Assembly (NCBI GenBank): GCA_022316685.1 | Contig: JAKJHU010000066.1 | Location: 3,761,140 to 3,825,139, forward strand | Direction: 5' to 3' | Source: Progne subis subis | Taxonomy: Eukaryota; Chordata; Aves; Passeriformes; Hirundinidae | Length of the DNA stretch: 64,000 bases | In this document: piece after piece, positions 36,055 through 49,769 of the stretch | Layout of the letters: every line of letters begins with the position of its first letter | Numbering within the stretch: position 1 is the stretch's first letter | Program-made: the position numbers and the translations under genes | The notes under the pieces: generated by a model | What the model was told of the DNA's origin: nothing | What the model saw: the letters and a program-made list of their open reading frames with translations, nothing else | The model's database searches: none

Positions 36055-38654
36055 TTTCTTCCCACCCCAAACAGCCACATGAATTCAGTGGATTCCACAG
36101 CACCTGCTGTATCCGAGAGTGATCTTTCATGCTATCATTGTATTGATGAACAACAGAGCTGAGCCAAAACCAACTTTTCCCATGCCTACAACCTCGTGTT
36201 TCTCCTCACTCAAACTGACAGACTGAAACCTTTAGATTTACCTTGCAAAAATCAGACTAATGCACACAGAAAGCAAGTGGTGTACTGAAATAACAGGATG
36301 ACTCTCCAAGATAAAAGCAGGCTCCACATCGCCTGAGTCCTGGCCTCCCACCTGATCCAGTCACGGCTGCTACACCCAGTTTGAACATTTACCTGGAGGT
36401 TGCATAAGATTCCTATAAACTGTCTGTGTCCCAACACCCTTCTGTTAATGCCAACAGCTGTTCCCTCAGGGCAGAAGAGAGGTCTGAAGATGTAATTGCC
36501 TTTTAACGGAAGAACGTTTTGTTAACACTGCACTGCTACTGCCCATCACTGATTCTGGGGCTGTATCTGGTACAGGTTAGAAATAGGTTCCTGCTTCCAC
36601 ACTGCCTTTATCCCCCCCATTCCTGCTGCATCTGTGCGCCAAGTAACAGGGATATCAGCTGCTGCAATCTCCTGTCCATGAAGATTTGAAGTACATCATG
36701 CTGGAAGAAGATGTAAAACACATTGTCCTGCAGATAAAACTCCATGACAGGACACATTTCTCAGAAAAAGAGACGTAACTAAATGGGAAAAGGAAAGAAA
36801 AAAAGGCTGCTACTAAAACCTTGTCAACTTCTGCTGCGTATGAAAGGCTCTTCTGTACTGTTCATCCCTCAATCAGTTTTCCTGATTGGGCATCAGAGGC
36901 CCAACTTACATCAACACCTAAGAATATTATTTAATAAAGCTTTTACTCTGCAGCCCATTTTTACTCACTACCACTACAATTAGTGTAGGATTAAAACCTT
37001 GCATTCTCTCAGATGCTCAATTTTAACTCTATCTGCCCTGACAACTAAATCATAATTCAGTTTCAGTATTCTCCTTCTTTCCCCTCCCGTGATGGGTTGA
37101 TGGAAAGAGAAGTAAAAATCCCTCTGAAGTTGAGCATGAATTAGGAGGGACAAAGATTTTACTAACACTGGGAAATGACAGGTTGCACAGGAAAACATAG
37201 ACTAAATCCACTGGGATGACATTATTAACTTGTAAATCTGCTTTGGGAAGTAGGGTCCTCATTTTTCTATAAAGGTTTTTCTCTTACCTTCTGGGTGAGT
37301 TTTCTGTAACATGGAAATTGCCTTGTAAATGTGTATGAGACACTTCCCCCAGCATTGCAAACATCATATAATGGAACTACAGGAACTTCAAAGGAAGTGG
37401 CTGCTTAGGGCAAAGCTGAAAACATTTATTGTCACCCAGACACACTCTTATCAACTTGCTCAGGCAGAGTCATGTGTGATACACCTTCCCAGACGTGCCT
37501 TCAAAGAGAAGCGAAGCTGCTTCCCCTCAACACTGAGCTCCAGAAAAAAAATCATTTCCTGGTCAAGCCCAGCTCATGCCAAGATATTCCTTGGACGAGC
37601 CATAGTGCCAAGCAGTGCTGAGACCTGCAGCTCAGAGCAAGGACTGATTGTAACAAGCACAGCTTCCTGCTTTTCAAAGGGGCTTATCTGAACTCCTCTT
37701 CTTCCAAATGTGCTGGATATTTCTAAGATTTGTCATATAATTTTTTCCCTCAGTACATGTACCCACATCCCTCCACTGGCCTCAGCTGGCACCCAGGAAT
37801 TAACTCTCTCCTTGGCTCCTTTAGCTACACACACGAAAAATTCAGCCTTACACTTCTTTCCAGGTCAAACATTAGTGTCCCATTATTTTCACTTCAAATA
37901 TCATTTAAATTCAGCAATAATGGCTGCCGGTCTTCCCTGGGAATACTCAGACTCTGAAGTCAGTCCACTGCATCTAATTATGAAGTCAGGAAATCATATT
38001 TTTCATAAGACATAGAGTATTTTGATAATTATTCTATTCTTGTTCTTTCAGTTCATAGAGGAATTTCAGAAGGCCTCAGTGCACAAGATCCTAATTTCAT
38101 GTGGATTACTGACAGGCATAAAAGAGCTTTCCTAGGTAAGGACCTATCAGCAGATCTCTCAATTCTTCCAGGAATTTCAGTGCATTCCAGTTGAGTCAGT
38201 ATGGAACAAAGTTTTGCTGAAAGACGGGAACTCAAGTGTCCTCCTGCACACTCTCCCAATTTTGCACCAACTCCTGCCTCTGTTTGCAGCCATCCCACTG
38301 CACAAATCCTGCAGCAGAGCAGGGTCCAAGCCTGGATTAAGGATAGAGATGGGGCAAAAGGCCCCAGTACTTAATGGGTTTGTTAAACCCATTCCTGGTA
38401 ATTGATGAAAACCAGTATAGGGATGATCAATTAAAATATGTTCATTATTTCTGTGTCTGATCTTCGGTTTATCCTCTTTGCCTCTATCTCCCCAAAAAGC
38501 TTGCTTGTTGGAAATTAATTCTTTTCTTTCCACAGCACTGACTGGTGGCCCTTATTCTGCCAGGCGTTTTATCACTACAGTGATTAAAAAATCACAACTA
38601 CATCTAAAATTTCATTTACAGCAGCATTATCAGGTAAATTCCACAGAAAGCTTA
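36055..38654. other. Unique noncoding sequence
   Basis: No gene or interspersed repeat is recognised. The longest frames are about 120 codons (37,329-37,691 plus; 38,177-38,533 minus) and match nothing known. Confidence 0.5.
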
Positions 38655-38730
38655 TCCTGCTCTGAGCAGGAGGTTGGACTGGAGATCTCATGAAGTCCCT
38701 TCCAGCTTAAATTATTCTGTGATCCCATGA
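38655..38730 (+). mobile_element. Short CR1 LINE 3' terminal fragment, sense
   Basis: 'GGAGGTTGGACTGGAGATCT' followed by 'GAAGTCCCTTCCAGCTTAAA' and octamers ATTCTGTG and ATCCCATG is the terminal 75 bp of a CR1 copy of the 'GTTGGACT-GATCTC' type. Confidence 0.85.
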
Positions 38731-40599
38731 TGTGAATATCACGTTATAAAAATCCATGCAGGCTTGTTCATGTTTTTTGAGTCTCATGGAGAAAAAAAAC
38801 AAAACAAAACAAAACAAAACTCTTGTCTGCTGCCAAAGGGTAGGGAATTGGGTGGCAGGAAAAAAAAAAATTAAAAAAGGCTGAAAAAAAAAAAGGCCTA
38901 CCAACTTTCAATTCTACTGTAATGCTTCAAACTTGTCTATACTTCTCCGAAATTATTTTCATCTTCGGATCTGAAAATTCTCTACACCCGACCTGTTCCA
39001 TTTCATAACATCATTCATGTTCACGTGTCTATAAGCAAATTCTCTCTGGCACAGTCAGTGACACCTTATTTATTTCCCTGTGAGTTCCTCGTTGGAAAGA
39101 GCACAGATATGGAGCAACCAGACGAGTACAACTGAAGAAAGGTCACCAAAAGAGACAGGATGTTCTTATTTACTACCCATATTTGAGGGTTTGAGGAAAA
39201 ATCTGACCATGTACTTCCACCCAACCACACTTCTCTCAGAACATCTTTTTATTCCCCAGAGTTTGAGCGCAGACTTTAGGTCAGCACTAATTCTGTCTTC
39301 ACCCACTTCAGCTCAGCCTCTCGCGAGCCTTCCCCAGCCCACATACGTACATGTAACGTGTTAAAGGTCACAGCACCGCACACGTGAATGAATCTGCTTT
39401 ATGTCTTCTAAAACCTTGAGAACTTAATCTTTTGAGAACCAAGCCCCTTTCACGTCTTCCTCCACAAGAAATGACACGGATCTGGAGCTCTTGGGTTAAA
39501 TTCTTCCAGCCGAGCCCAGGGATTTCACTCCCAGTACAGTGAGCGCACGTTGGCCATCGCATCCTGAACTCTCCACCAGTGCTTTGGTATGCATTGGCTG
39601 CTCTCCATGGCAAGTAAAGGTTAAGGTTACAGAAGGTCTCTCCCAGGTTTCAACATGCAAGCATTCAAGAACGAAAATTTAGGACTTGGTGTGCAAGTGA
39701 AAAGGAAAGGAACATTAGTAGCATGTTGGGGACAAAGGTACTGCAAGAAGGATGAAATTTCACTCTGGAAAGACTGGCGACAAAATGCATTTTGTGTAAT
39801 CTATTTCCTTTGCAGAGTTAATGTAATCCGGATTATTCTGCAGCTGGAACAGGAGATTTGAGAAGTATTCCACACAAGGAACTTCCAACTGGGCTCAGGT
39901 AGAAGGAACTTGAGATTTAAAAATTGTCAGTAGATTTGTCAGCCAAACCATGAAGTCAAATGCGTAAGTAACTACAAGATTATACAAATTACCCATACTA
40001 AAAGCCCCCTAAATGCTCTTTTCATTGTAAAAAAGGATTAGCAGCATATAAACAATTTATGTAAGGAGACTTGAACAATTTTATTGTGATGTGCTATTTA
40101 GCAATTGCAGAGGCTCCAATTATAAAACTTTTACTTAATTTCCACAAGTCACCCGGTGAAATAACATGTTTTGATTTATTTAACAGCAAGAACCCTTAGC
40201 AGGAGAACATTTTACTAAATGTGGTCATGCAGCCCTATCATCACACTGCTGCTGGATCCAAGTTCTGTACAGAAAAAGGAAATTCTACTCACTGAAGATT
40301 AACTTATTGTTCAATCTCACCCAGCTTTGAAGAAGCTCGTACAGTGACCACAGTGATACTGAAGATTTGTGTCTCAAAACAATGTGGCCATGTTTGGATC
40401 ACAATGGATACTGAATAAACAGTTTAATGCTATCTCAAAAGAAAAGCCGAACTTCTGGACCATGAAGCAGGAGAAAGGAATTCTGATATAATACAGCACA
40501 GTCAACTCTCAAATATGTCTGATAACAGGAAGCTGGAGTAACCTAGTTAATGAAAAACCATCAATAACAATGCTATTCTTTGCAAAGCCAGCTCCCGGC
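38731..40599. other. Unique noncoding sequence with simple repeats
   Basis: (AAAAC)n lies at 38,796-38,820, followed by A-rich runs at about 38,860-38,895. The remainder, to 40,599, is A+T-rich with nothing recognised. Confidence 0.55.
38796..38820 (+). repeat. (AAAAC)n simple repeat
   Basis: Five AAAAC units. The repeat lies about 65 bp downstream of the CR1 tail fragment. Confidence 0.9.
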
Positions 40600-41000
40600 A
40601 TCTTTGGGTGGTTTTATTGCCTTGGCCGTGGTATTTCCAAGAGGCACGGATCCAGCCTGGATCCCAGAGCAATGTGGCCCTGTTCCTCTAACGCAGCACC
40701 TGAGCCTCGAGGGCTTGTACAGCAGTTTGTGTCTTCGCACAAAGCCTCCACCACCAGAGTCAACACGGCCGCCCCGGTGTTTGGCCACCGCAGTGCCACC
40801 GCCCCGAGGTCTGCACACGGACGTCACCGGCCTGAGCACCGACTGGAGCGCTCCAGCTCTAACAGCAGAGGACTCCTGGCATCCTGGGGGCTGGGGTTGT
40901 TCTTGCCGTGCACCAGCTTTCGATCGTCTTTGGAGAGACTAGCAAGAAGTCACTCTCATTCTCATCCAGAGCGATGCCCTCCCGGGAGCACAGGTCCCAG
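40600..41000. promoter_or_regulatory. CpG-rich islet, candidate CpG island or GC-rich retrocopy
   Basis: About 20 CpGs fall within roughly 400 bp of GC-rich sequence, in a neighbourhood where CpG is rare. Frames are open on both strands: plus 40,570-41,043 (157 codons, Ser/Arg/Pro-rich) and minus 40,573-40,839 (88 codons) and 40,859-41,074 (71 codons). On the minus strand, 'CTGGATGAGAATGAGAGTGA' gives an acidic LDENESD segment. A second minus frame picks up at about 40,927 with KDDRKLVHGKNNP, as if one coding sequence had shifted frame. I cannot name a parent gene. Alternatives are a small orphan CpG island or an old processed copy. Confidence 0.35.
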
Positions 41001-42639
41001 CAGGACAAAATCTGTAACCACACGTGCCCCAGGCAAACTGTAGCCTCAAAACAACCAAAAGCACTTGTGCCCATTCCCCTGAAGGCATAATACAGGTGAA
41101 ATTTACACCTATTTCCATTTTTTCCATGACCAACAACTTGTGTAACGCCAGCAGCAAATCCCAGGCTGCTGACAAAGGTGGACTATACAACATCACAGCG
41201 ATACTATTGAGGGTGGAAAGTCAGTAAACAAAACAAAAATAAAATGCAGATGGTATGTAGCTAAAGTAAACTGTATGGTTCACTGCATACCTAGCAGGCC
41301 AAGAAGGAAGGGAAATTCCTTGTCAGGGTTTATGTGAACAATGAGTTTCCCTGAAAACTCCAGGAGGCCGTTCCCAGCTCCTCCACTGGCACCATTACTA
41401 GGAAAAGCAAATGCTGGAAAGGTTGTTTCAGTTCATTACTGACCTCAGCTGAAGTCTGACGACCAGCGAACTCCAGTGTGGATCAATGTGACCTCTTGCT
41501 TCAGAGTATTATTGTTATTACAGCAAGTACAGCACAGAGTGCTGATTTTAAAAGAAAATACAGTTGTGGCTGTGCCACCACGCTCAAATCCACGTTCCAG
41601 CAGTCACATAGGCCTGATCAAACCTTGTTCCATGTGCTGCTGCTCAGTCCCGTGCTTAGGGTACAGCCAAATTCTCCCCTATTTTAAGTCAAAGCATGAA
41701 AACAACATAATGGGTAGGTAAGGGGTAAACCCTTAAAAGCAACAACCCAAACATTCCACATAAAACTCAGCAAGAGCTGCAGGCAACCTTATCAGAGTTG
41801 CGCATAAAATCCACATTTTGGGATATGTCTGTCTCTGTTAGCATTGGACAACTGGGCATGGAAACACAAATGAATGGGCCTCAAAAAATCCTCATTAAAA
41901 TATGCTCAAAATTCCATCAGGATACTCTTTAAATCCTCTCAAAGCAGTGAGATGGCATCAGTGTATCTAATGGCTATTTTCAAAAGAACAGTGGCTCTTC
42001 TGCTGCATTGTTTCTATCGCATGAAAATGTCAGAAATGGTTGAAATGCGAAAAATAGGAAAGTCTCACCAATTCAGACCAAACCGCAAACCACTTTGTAA
42101 GATCATGGAATTCTACAAGTGAAGAAACAAATGAACAAACATGCACACCAATAAAACTGCACAAGAAGAAACATGCCAGCTTCTATTTATTTTCTTTTGC
42201 TCCTTTCTGCAGATTAGGAAAGAAAGGGCTATAGCAGTAAAGTGTTGCTGGAGCTGGACGTAAATTTTGGAACTTTTCGTTAGAGAATGCAAAATCATTT
42301 TCAGCATGGCTTCAATTCAAGGCAGGGATGCGAATGGAAAAAGTTACGAAAGCATTTCAGAACTTCAAAATAAGGGAGACTGGAATAAACATGAAGTCAT
42401 CTATGGATAACACTCTTCAAATATTAATTCCTACACTCAGTTTTTTGGTAATACTTTGGTGTGTGCTGTGGGTAAGCAGAGGGTAGAAAGAAAGGACAAA
42501 AAACAGGTAGGTTCTTCAGCTGCCATGTAGGTGCAAACTCATTGCAAAGTTTTGGTTCTAAAAGTTAAAAACAATGGCACCACTTATAATAAGAAGCTTC
42601 CATTTCTTGTTTCATAGGGGCTTAGAATCACTGAAGAAT
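41001..42639. other. Unique noncoding sequence
   Basis: No gene or repeat is recognised. Open frames are 85 codons or less. Confidence 0.55.
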
Positions 42640-42745
42640 TTTTGAACCTGTGAACAACTCCATGTATTACCTCGTTTTACTGACAACAGGGACACCAAGT
42701 CCAACCTAGGCGTCACCCTGCAAGCCAGGGAGTGGAAAACTGTTC
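42640..42745 (+). mobile_element. Possible MIR-type SINE remnant
   Basis: 'TATTACCTCGTTTTACTGAC', then 'GGGACACCAAG' and 'GGCGTCACCCTGCAAGCCAG', loosely follows the MIR order of an ATTATCCCCATTTTACAGA block, a GGAAACTGAGG block and a GGTCACACAGCAAG block, with a deletion between the latter two. Weak but ordered similarity. Confidence 0.35.
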
Positions 42746-43149
42746 CTCTCATGTCCATTTTTTAGCAAAAATGAGGACAACCTTTCCTCCCTTAACAAGC
42801 TGGAAATGGGTGTCAAAACTACAAATATTTTAAAAACAGTTCACTGATATACCACTTTAAATCCCAGGTTAAATGGAGCAAGAAAAGACAGTTATCACCT
42901 TGCTTACCTCCTGTACACTGCATTTCTACTTAGTCAGCTTCTTACACCCAGTAAAATGCATGTTAGCACATTCACAGCTTTTGAGCAAAGAGGCTGAAAT
43001 CCAAATTTCAAAGAGCGGAGTTATTTTCCAAGTCTGGAGAAATACATATTAAAAAGAATTTTTAAAAAAACCCACGCAGCTAATCACTGAACACAACTGC
43101 CTTGCCAGCAAATCTATTTGTGAGAATTCTGTCATCTTGGGTTGGTCAC
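42746..43149. other. Unique noncoding sequence
   Basis: Nothing recognised in this short interval before the repeat cluster. Confidence 0.55.
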
Positions 43150-43207
43150 TGAAGGTGTCAGGTCGGGCAGGGACTTCAAGATCACCTAGTTCCAACCCCC
43201 CTACCAC
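43150..43207 (-). mobile_element. Short CR1 LINE 3' fragment, antisense
   Basis: 'GGCAGGGACTTCAAGATCAC' followed by 'CTAGTTCCAACCCCC' is the antisense of the CR1 GTTGGAACTAGATGATCTT block. Only about 58 bp is recognisable. Confidence 0.65.
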
Positions 43208-43530
43208 ATATTACTGCACAATTTTAATTTAAATAAAAACTTATTTAGCTGATGGTAATGACTACCCTTCATGTAAACTCTTCTTGCTCTTCAACAAACC
43301 TAATTTTAGGCCCTAATCAGCTTGCAACTCAACAGAAGCAATCACAGTACTGGCATGAGCTGCTATAGGAAGAGTTTAACTATTAATTGTAACTTATTGT
43401 GTCTTGTTTGTCAAACCTTTGCGGTCACTTGGAAGAATTCCTGACTGTAGCAATTCTTGATTCCTACAGATTATGTTGAGACAACAACTGTAATGAATTA
43501 ATTCCGTTTCCTTCACCATAAGGAAACAAA

Positions 43531-43637
43531 CACAGAATCATTAAGATTGGAAAAGCTCTCTAAGACCATTGAGTCAACCATTAACCCATCATTGCCAGGT
43601 CCACCACTACTCCATGTCCCTAAGCATCACATCTACC
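43531..43637 (-). mobile_element. CR1 LINE 3' fragment, antisense, second subfamily
   Basis: 'CACAGAATCATTAAGATTGG' then 'CATTGAGTCAACCATTAACC', 'TTGCCAGGTCCACCACTACT' and 'CATGTCCCTAAGCATCACAT' matches the CR1 variety whose antisense 3' end reads ATCGAGTCCAACC...CTGCCAAGTCCACCACTAAACCATG. That is a different subfamily from most copies in this window; the sense copy at 59,061-59,318 is of the same type. Confidence 0.88.
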
Positions 43638-43651
43638 AAGAGGTATTAATA

Positions 43652-43730
43652 ATCCTGATTTTCCAGATAGGAAACTGCAACACGGAAGAATGCAATCACA
43701 TGCCCAAGATCACAGGCCGAGAACTCTAAT
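43652..43730 (+). mobile_element. MIR-type SINE remnant
   Basis: 'TTTTCCAGATAGGAAACTGC', then 'ATGCCCAAGATCACAGG' and 'CGAGAACTCT', follows the conserved MIR order: TTTTACAGATGAGGAAACTG, TGCCCAAGGTCACACAG, GCAGAGCT. MIRs are ancient amniote SINEs. This copy lies about 15 bp downstream of a CR1 piece. Confidence 0.6.
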
Positions 43731-46700
43731 TTTAACCTTTAACTTAAGGGTTCTGATGTACATTTTCCCTGCTCAATACAGTTGACTGCTGTTCTTCCAA
43801 GTCCTTGGACTGACAGAGTTCACTGATCACTTCAGAAAATCTGCATTTTCAGAGACAAACTGACCTATACTGCAACCATGAAAATTAATGCAAACACCAG
43901 AAGCCACTCTTACACATATCATTAAGCACTTGGCAATATTCTTTTAAAACCAGGTCACGTAACTAGAGGGTCCTTCTTTCTTTAAACTTGTCATCTCGTC
44001 ATTTCCCATACAGCCACCACTTCCCCTTACAGCACACACACATTCACAGTCACCACATTTGTTGGTGCTACACAAGCAAGAAGAACCAAGAGCTTCCAGG
44101 ATTAACACTCCGGGAAACGTTTCACACGAAGAACACAGAAATACACCCAGTAAGATTTCTGGAATAGCTCCAGAAGTGGCTATCTAAGGTAGCATTAGCA
44201 AAATCTGAAGGATTTCCGTTTGTCCTTCCTTCCTCCCCCCATGCAAAACCTTGCAAAGGCATTAAGGAGCACGAAATTACCCGGCGATATTAAAGAGGCT
44301 TTTTTTGCCAGTGCTGCTTCAGCCACCAGCCAAACCAAACTTTTCTTTGGTCGTTAACATACCTCTGGTCTCATAACTCTAACAACCTGCACTCGCAGCC
44401 AGGGACCAGGAACACTTCCCGTGCCTTGGGAGAGCGATCCTCTTGGAATTTAAACGCTGCCAGTCCCGCGTTTTCAGTTGGAAGCGAATTAACAAAAAAG
44501 TATCAGGAAGTTCTACACATCTGAAGCGACTTTCTAAAAATATCCTACCCCGCCAGAGCAAACAGCAACAAGAACTTGCTCATCAGTTTACTGTAATGTA
44601 CTTTCCGTAACATGAAAGTGCTGGCAACACCAACAGCACAGAGAGATGTTCACTGTGGTAGACATGGATGATTAAAACAAAAACCCATTATAAACTAAAT
44701 TTTGGCTGCTGATGTCTGCTGGAAGCTGCTTTGCAACCTCCACTGAAGAGAGCTGGGATTTCCACCTGTAAAACACAGATCTGAATCTAAACCCCCCCTC
44801 ATTTCTTTACTCAAAAAACCCCACAAAAGTTACTGGAAAAGGAGCTCGCCCAGATCGACAGAGCATGCCCATCAGGCAGCTCTATGCACATATTTAAAGT
44901 AGTAAAAATAACAGATAATCATAAAGATATAAACAGCTTTTCTGGCAAAATTAAAGCACTATTAAAAGGAAAGAGACACATGAAGAATTACCTCTGCTGT
45001 TGCTGACAGACACGTAGTCAGAACAAGACAGGCTGCATGCTTCGAGCCGTTAATAAAAAGAGGAGCAAGCGAATGAGCAGCTTTCGGATGAATCCAAATA
45101 GTTTTTGTTTCTCTGCTGCAGTTTCACCACTCCCACAGGGTCATTTCTACATTCGCTTTATAACGAAAGCAAAGTGCAGGTCAGAATAAGAAAGGGAGGA
45201 GACCAAAAAACTCCGCTTTATTAGTCAAAGTTTGTCATTCTCTCTGTCTACTTTCCAAATGAGGGGAAAACAGGGCTGCTGTGACCAAAGGGGATTTAGA
45301 GGGGGTGCTCTGCTTATGCTTACTAAACCAGAAGCTGGGCTCATCTGCATTTTACACTATCTGATTGGTAAAAGCAGGAAGTAAGAAAACCTTTCAAGTA
45401 CACGACTTATGGAAAGATTATCACATGACTAAAAAGCACGGAACAAGAAGGACGAAATTCAGCTTTCACTTGCAGCAATGTGGGTCTGCTCTAGCGCTGC
45501 TGCCTTTGGCAGATTTATGATGTTCAAAACAAGATAAAATACTTGGTCTTCATGAGGACATAAAGCCATTTTAAAATCAGAATTCAGCCTCTGCTTTTCA
45601 AACAATCATTGTTTCAGGTCTGCTCAGTGACGAATTTCTGTACTGCACAAGAACCACATGAACTATTTGGAGAGTATTTTCAAATACATTTCTGCCATCT
45701 CTACCACTCTGCCTCCAAATAATCCAGCTACTCACTGCTGTGCTACACATTCTTGTACACTTGCACACCCCTACAAATGCCTGAAAATGTATTTCAAAAT
45801 ATTAAAGGACAGCCTACAAGTGCACTGGAAATTCTCTCCTGCATTTCACAAAGGCAGTTAAAGCATTCACTCACTTTATTATTTGGGGAACAAAATATGA
45901 GGATGATTTTATGATGTAACATCCAGCAAGTTATGGAAATTCTTGTCCAAATACCAGTAAGGAATAGTAGTGGTCTGTTTTTTTTCTCTGTTGCCAGCAA
46001 TTTAGTCCACATTTGATGAAAAGCTGGTAAATTATACGAGCTACAAGCCCCTTTTTTTTCCCCTCTATCTCACACATGGATTTCTATACTGGAAGGGGAA
46101 AGTGTTAGAGGTGAAAGAATAAGAGGAATGTTTACCAGGATGCCACTTGAGCGCTGAGAAAAAAATAGAGAATAACAAAGGGCTAAGAACTGAAAGCAAA
46201 CATTGTGAGACAGTGAAAGAGAGCCCTCCCAGCAGAGGCATTTTTTTCAGTGATGGCCTCACAGCTCTGCTGTCCCCTGAGCAGCTCACTCAGATGGCAA
46301 AAGGTTAAAAGCACCGAGGAAAACCTGAATCATCTGACCCAAAAATGGAAAAGCGGAGAGAGGAAAAAGACACTGTGGTATGAGCTCAGTTTTAATGTGA
46401 TCCCCTCTTTTAAATACTGAAGGACTCTATTCCCTTTTGACAAACACTTGGTAAAACACAGACTTTACGTGTGCAGACAACAAAACCATAATGGCAATTC
46501 ATTTTCTTAGGGGTCAGAAACCTCAATTCTATTTCACACACTGCAGCAACAAAATATGAATCAACTGGGTGAATTTTATACGTGGGGTTGGGGTTTGTGA
46601 TACTTTCCAGTGTTTCAGAACAATGTGATTTTATTCCTGTTTAAAAATGACACACAGATTCAATGAAGATAGATTTCTCTGTACTGTCTGAGGAGACATG

Positions 46701-49700
46701 GCATATGCCTCATGTGAAGAGCTGAGCAATAATATAATGTGGTTGAAAATACAACTAGTACTCCCTAGAGTGGTTTTTCATAGTCTTTAAACACCAGATC
46801 CTCAAGCATTTTCCTGTACATCAAAACAGCCATATCTGTCTTTAGTATGTGGGGCAGCAACCCCAAGAAAGATTCCAAACAAGATAAGAAGATTTTTTTC
46901 TTTTCAAGTAACTGTTTATCATACTGTCCAGGAAGTGGTGCAAAATCCTGAATAAAAGTGAGCGCTGATTATAAACCCGTCTTCCCTGGAATCACTCCAG
47001 CACCCCTAGCCGTCTGCAGGGAATAGGATACAGCACTCATGTACACAAAACACCTTCTGGGAGACTCTACACCCATACAACAGTGACTAGATTGTTGGAA
47101 TGGATCAGGACTGGGTTTATCTTACTCAGCTACAGGTGCCAAAAAATTACAGGCTTATTTGAAACTACATCCTTGAGCAGCTGTCAGAGAGAGGCAACTG
47201 ACAATGGTGAATCTTGTTAAATTCCTTAGAAATAAAAATTTACATGAACATCAGAGAGAGAAAGAGCTTCGCAGGTCAGCATGACAGGGAAGCAGACTTC
47301 TGAATTCCCTCTGGCAAAAGATACTTTCTCCAACTGGAACGCAGAGTTTCCCAAAACGAAATCTCAGCACGAAAAAATCTCAAACCTGTTGCTGTCAGCT
47401 TCTTGCTAATTAACTCAGAAATTACTGGCAGATTGGAGATGAAGGAAGATAATGGAGTCACAAACTCACATAGATAAAACCAGTCAGGAACGAAACAGAA
47501 AAGGAGTAAAAAAAGTACAGAACACCTTTTAAACACTGTGTTTCACAAAACTTTGCCAGAACTAAACTAGAGAAAAAAGAAAAAAGACAGGATTGCTGCT
47601 GGAATCCAGAATTCCACTCTTCTACAATCATCATCTTATAAATTAAAACCTTTTAGAAAAGATAATGAAGACCTGAATGATCTAAACCAAATACATTTCA
47701 AAAACATGACCTTCTTCACTGAGAGTGAAGACAACTCAGTGCTGGTTTGAGTTACAGAAGAATTAAAATCATCCAGGGACGTACAAGGGATTGTGCACAT
47801 CACATATCTGATGCCAAGCCACTGTCGTACCACAAGTAAGTAATGGCAGAGATCTTTCAACTGCTACATTTGAATTCCATCACTCACTTCCCCTGGGTCC
47901 CCACCAAAAAAACTGCGGAGAAAAAAGCAAATTTCAAAAATTCTTTCTAGGCTGATTACACACAGCAATAGGGAAAATAAATGCATGCCTGTCTACCAGT
48001 TCATTCAACACAGGAGGGATTAGTCACTTTTCTAAGCACAATATTAGGATGTTTTTTGACTGCGGCCCGTCAAAGAGTGACGCTTGAGAATGGAACCATC
48101 AAATTCACTTCCCGGTCAAAAAGTCACAATCCAAAGAGAGATTTCTCAGAGGAAGGGTTAAACATGGGAACAGAGGAGAAGAAACTGAGACTTGGAAGGT
48201 GCCTGGGGCTCGAGGTTTAACGGTCATGTAGTTCCTTCCGAGGAAAGGGAGTGTTCCTGCATGACACAGCCATCAAACCATGCTGGAGTCACATCCTGGT
48301 GAAGGGTGGCAGCTCAGACACTTGACCTGGGAGGACAGCTTTATGCACAGGAATGCTGGCATAAGGAATGGAAAGCATGGGGAAAGGCATTTATTTCCAG
48401 GAAGGCATTAGGAGAACACTGCTCTTGTTGTGAGAGTGGTGCCTGGAAGCCCAACACGCCTCCCAAGGGATGAGCAGAGTAGGCTTTTGCCACAGTTCTT
48501 TTGAATCCCAAGGACAATACCCGTCATCGTGTCTGTGGGGCTGTCAGGAGGAAAGCACAGCTGAGCAGCATCCCCTAGGATGAGCACATTCACATGAGGC
48601 CCTGGGTGACTCCCATGGGAGCAGTGAGCTAAAGGGAACCTCTGTCCACCCTCCGTGCTGCAGGAGGATTCCCAGCCCTTCCTGGGCTCCCAGGTAAACC
48701 TGAATTGCTGCACTTCCTCATCACCACTGTCCCCCCTGGCACTCACAGGGACACAGCAGACTAAACCAGCTTCAGAAGCCGTTTCTATTCACAGTAATAA
48801 TAGTGGTCCTAATTTATACATCCATTAGAGTGTCTTAAACGAATCTGAGGACAGGTTTGACTCATTTAGCAAAATCTGACTCACGCTTCTTGGGTATGGA
48901 AAAAAACATTTTGCAGACCTGACTCCTCTGAATGCCTGAATCTCAGTGTAGTTTTATTTAAGAACAGCCACACTACGAGACCTCAGTTTCTCTGTGCATC
49001 TTGAGCACTGGAGCAGAGTACAGGGAGAAAACAGCACAAAGGGAGATGAAAGAGTCACCTTTTGCTAAGGTTCATGGCACACACACTTTTTTGGGGAAGA
49101 AGATAAATATATTTTTTAAAAAATCAGGCATGTTTCATTTTGGTAGAGATACTTTTCACACCCAAATCAAGACTAAGAAATTAAGTCAATATTAGGTGTT
49201 TGCTTAACCAGCTTAGCCTCTGGATAAAAAGGCCACACTTTCCATTATAAAAGTTTTAGAAGATTAAACTTCCTTTGATTTCTGAGGAACTACTTATCTG
49301 TTGTGTACCTGGATGGGATCCTGTGAAGTTACACTCCATGTACACAAGAACCACTCATTCAAACTAATTACACAATAGGAGAGTTTTGCTATTTATTTTT
49401 TCACTGGTGCTCTTGGTTATCATCCGAGTTCTCCTGCAATAGGATTTATACACTCAGCTTTCACACAGCCACTGTGCAAATACTGGAGCTCCAACAGCCA
49501 ACAACAAAACCCAAACATATAAAGTCTTTTTGCACTTTCAATTATAACCTTCCCTAGTGGATGGCTCTCCATTTAAGTGCAGCTCAGCAAAATTAATCCA
49601 GATGATTATTTATGTCTGTGTAAACATCACATCCATTCTAAGGAATACTCAAAGGCCATGACAACATGAGCTTCTTCCGAGAATCACAGTCATGTTTACT

Positions 49701-49769
49701 CTGAAAGCAGCAACAAATCGGAATTTTACTTGACATTATTTTTAAGGAACTGCTAATTTGTGATTCATC
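43731..49769. other. Unique noncoding sequence, 6 kb
   Basis: No exon, RNA gene or clear repeat is recognised. Moderately CpG-containing unique sequence occurs at 44,270-44,560 and 45,000-45,200. The rest is A+T-rich. Frames are at most 112 codons (48,408-48,746 minus) with no family resemblance. Confidence 0.5.
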
